Source: a virus. From it: DNA of 21,796 nt. The notes below the pieces were generated by a model. It saw nothing but the letters and a program-made list of their open reading frames with translations. It ran no database searches and was not told the origin of the DNA. The translations under genes were made by a program, and so were the position numbers. The DNA lies in IMG/VR virus record IMGVR_UViG_3300036944_000510, positions 1 to 21,796 of that record. The stretch is one strand, 5' to 3'. Positions 19,952-21,796 of this stretch are shown piece by piece (positions within the stretch are counted from its first letter, which is position 1; each line of letters opens with the position of its first letter).

Positions 19952-20305
19952 ATGCCACAGGTATTTGAATGGGCCCCGTTGATTGAGTTCTCGGGGTCTT
20001 CTTCTTTTCGCACTTTGTCAGCCAAGTTCGGTGATGGTTACGCGCAAGAAGTTGGTGACGGAATTAACACTAAGTCAGACTCATACTCTCTTCAGTTCAA
20101 GGGGAGCTTTGAAAAGATAAAAGCCATCATGGATTTTATTGATGAGCATAAAGGGTGTGTACCTTTCTACTGGTCACCAAAAGATTACGGCGATGAAATG
20201 TTGCTCTGGGTCTGTAATGGATACAGTAAAAATAACATCACACATGGAAAAGACGCTGGTCTTTGGTCGCTATCTTGCGCATTTGAACAGAGGTTTAACC
20301 CATGA
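19952..20305 (+). CDS. Minor tail protein M-like
   Basis: A 117-residue protein from ATG 19952, two bases after the tape-measure stop. It resembles lambda gpM: F-E-W-A-P near the N-terminus, F-G-D-G-Y-A-Q-E-V-G-D-G-I-N-T (about 27-41), F-Y-W-S-P-K-D-Y-G, and W-S-L-S-C-A-F-E-Q-R-F. M acts in tail-tip assembly around the tape measure. Its stop overlaps the L-like start by 4 bases (ATGA). Confidence 0.85.
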   Translation: MPQVFEWAPLIEFSGSSSFRTLSAKFGDGYAQEVGDGINTKSDSYSLQFKGSFEKIKAIMDFIDEHKGCVPFYWSPKDYGDEMLLWVCNGYSKNNITHGKDAGLWSLSCAFEQRFNP

Positions 20306-21036
20306 TCTTAGAAGACGTACAAAAATTAACGCCAGGTAACTTGGTTACTCTGTATGAGTTAGATACATCTGAGCTAGGTGGTGATGTTCAGCGCTTCCAC
20401 AATTACGATCATTCAATTATCTACTGGCAAGGTAATGCTTTTTATCCTTGGGCTATAGAGGCATCAGGATTTGAAAGAACCGGTGACGCACAACAACCAA
20501 ACCCATCACTCACAGTCGGCAATATTGGTGAAGATGGTGCAGGGAATAAAGTTACTGGAGTCATTACCGCACTTTGTCTCGCTTTTGATGATCTAGTAGG
20601 TTCAAAGTTAATCAGGCATAGAACGTTTGCGAAGTATCTCGATGCGGAAAACTTCGGAGGTGTTAACCCAACAGCTGATCCTGATGAGCATTTCCCTGTA
20701 GAAACATGGATTGTTAGCCAGAAAGAGCGAGAAACACCGGAAGCTATTTCTTTTGTATTGGTTTCTCCGTTAGCTATCGATGGTGTTCAGCTTCCGCGAA
20801 GACAGGTAATTGCCAATGTGTGCGGTTGGTTAGTTATGGATAGTGCCGGCTATGGTGGTTATCGCGGTGCTGGGTGTGGTTATACCGGTTCTAATTACTT
20901 TGATAAAGATGGGAATGTGGTTACAGATCCGTCCCTTGATAAGTGTGGTGGTCGAGTATCCGACTGTAAGAAACGGTTTGGTGAAAACAAGCCATTATCA
21001 TACGGAAGTTTCCCATCAGCAGATAGGTTGAGCTAA
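20302..21036 (+). CDS. Minor tail protein L-like, iron-sulfur
   Basis: A 244-residue protein from ATG 20302. It resembles lambda gpL, which holds a [4Fe-4S] cluster in the tail tip. Four cysteines with similar spacing are visible: C174 (A-N-V-C-G-W), C192 (A-G-C-G-Y-T-G), C215 and C222 (D-K-C-G-G-R-V-S-D-C-K-K-R-F). The last pair has the same seven-residue step that I recall for lambda gpL. The N-terminal domain (residues 1-150) has the usual tail-tip β-sandwich pattern. The TAATG at the end couples it to the K-like gene. Confidence 0.87.
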   Translation: MILEDVQKLTPGNLVTLYELDTSELGGDVQRFHNYDHSIIYWQGNAFYPWAIEASGFERTGDAQQPNPSLTVGNIGEDGAGNKVTGVITALCLAFDDLVGSKLIRHRTFAKYLDAENFGGVNPTADPDEHFPVETWIVSQKERETPEAISFVLVSPLAIDGVQLPRRQVIANVCGWLVMDSAGYGGYRGAGCGYTGSNYFDKDGNVVTDPSLDKCGGRVSDCKKRFGENKPLSYGSFPSADRLS

Positions 21037-21796
21037 TGAGAGCGCATATCAAAAAAGCCATCGAGAAGCATGCTATTGCCGATTATCCAAGAGAGTGCTG
21101 TGGCGTGATCATCGCCGATGGTAACAAGCAAAAATACATCCATTGCAGAAACATTGCTGAGAATAACCTTGATTTTAGACTCTCGGCAGAAGATTACGCA
21201 TCTGCCGAAGATGTTGGTCAAGTTCTTTCAATTGTTCACTCACATATCGATCGTGATGCTTACCCATCTGAAGCTGACAAAGTCAGTTGTGAGCAAACAG
21301 GTATTCCTTGGCACATCGTATCGGTCGGCTGTGATGCTGGCGATTCAGATCCATCAGTTAGGCAATGGCACAGTTTTGAGCCGACAGGTTATGAAGCTCC
21401 ATTAGTCGGGCGAGAGTTCTTCCATGGAACTTTGGATTGCTATGGACTAATTCGTGACTTTTATTCGCGAGAAATGCGCATAGAAATACCAGACTTCGAT
21501 CGGGAAGACTTCTGGTGGCAAAGAGACGATGCGCCAGAACTGTACTTAGAGAACTTTGAAAAAGCTGGATTCTATCAAGTTGATGATGCACCGAAGTTTG
21601 GCGATGTTGTTTTGATGCAATATCGGAGTGACAAAACCAACCACGGCGGTGTTTATATTGGTAATTGCAGCTTAAAAACCCAATCCGACTTACATCAAGT
21701 GCCAAACGCATTACTTCACCACCCAATGCCGAGATTATCAGAAAGAGTTGTTTACTCTGGTTACTGGCAGGACATCACAAGAATGATAGTGAGGCA
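21036..21796 (+). CDS. Tail assembly protein K-like, JAB and NlpC/P60 domains (partial)
   Basis: The frame from ATG 21036 stays open to the window end, giving 253 residues; the C-terminus is missing. The N-terminal JAB/MPN metallopeptidase domain has E20, the H68-S69-H70 motif with S78 and D81 (H-S-H-x7-S-x2-D), all ligands or catalytic residues. The second domain is NlpC/P60-like, with the catalytic Cys135 (T-L-D-C-Y-G-L-I) and His203 (N-H-G-G-V-Y-I-G). This two-domain arrangement is that of lambda K, which acts in tail-tip assembly and may process tail or cell-wall components. It overlaps the L stop by one base. Confidence 0.88.
   Translation, partial: MRAHIKKAIEKHAIADYPRECCGVIIADGNKQKYIHCRNIAENNLDFRLSAEDYASAEDVGQVLSIVHSHIDRDAYPSEADKVSCEQTGIPWHIVSVGCDAGDSDPSVRQWHSFEPTGYEAPLVGREFFHGTLDCYGLIRDFYSREMRIEIPDFDREDFWWQRDDAPELYLENFEKAGFYQVDDAPKFGDVVLMQYRSDKTNHGGVYIGNCSLKTQSDLHQVPNALLHHPMPRLSERVVYSGYWQDITRMIVR

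Noticed and set aside
1-21796. CRISPR array, tRNA or attachment site
   Set aside because: No regularly spaced repeats, cloverleaf sequences or integrase-linked repeats seen on reading through.

Overview
The window is a continuous block of a lambda-like siphophage or prophage genome. It runs from the end of the replication genes, through a nin-like accessory region and the late antiterminator Q, to lysis, DNA packaging, head, connector and tail genes. Apart from one gene, every gene lies on the + strand, packed with ATGA-type overlaps or gaps of a few bases. Base composition is moderate (rows I counted by hand run from about 35% to 58% GC). Together with the gene types this suggests a gammaproteobacterial host, perhaps a Vibrio or a relative; the host is inference. 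No integrase, repressor, tRNA, rRNA or CRISPR is visible. There is no gene-free stretch over 300 bases; the longest gap is the 176-base late leader between Q and the holin.

Layout. 1-772: C-terminus of an O-like replication protein and a P-like helicase loader. 769-3573: a nin-type operon (NinH-like HTH protein, small putative winged-helix protein, HNH nuclease, small membrane protein, RuvC-like resolvase, possible NinB-like protein, YbcO-family nuclease) ending in antiterminator Q. 3574-3749: late leader with an intrinsic terminator, the usual place of Q action. 3750-4954: lysis cassette of the phage 21 type (small two-helix holin with a possible dual start, SAR endolysin, Rz with Rz1 nested inside it). 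5043-7035: terminase small and large subunits. 7038-13778: small unknown protein, portal, Mu F/SPP1 gp7-like head protein, protease with scaffold, decoration protein, major capsid protein and a coiled-coil protein, closed by a terminator. 13839-15716: connector and tail-completion genes. 15727-21796: tail tube with an Ig-like domain, DUF6246-like tail chaperone, an inserted lipoprotein cassette with its own terminator, tape measure, and lambda M-, L- and K-like tail-tip genes; K runs off the window.

The most remarkable feature is in the head protein (8609-10489). Its frame carries a complete 317-residue intein (9404-10354) inserted at the conserved Asn/Cys site near the C-terminus. Nested in the intein, on the opposite strand and codon-aligned with it, is a 286-codon open frame (9449-10309, minus). 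It encodes two helix-turn-helix repeats followed by a Vsr/PD-(D/E)XK-like nuclease domain, so it looks like a homing endonuclease gene. Homing endonucleases of inteins are normally fused in frame to the splicing domain. Here the two proteins appear to be written on opposite strands of the same DNA, and the minus-strand gene has a good promoter candidate lying across the intein/C-extein junction. This antisense intein-endonuclease arrangement is my main candidate for an undescribed system.
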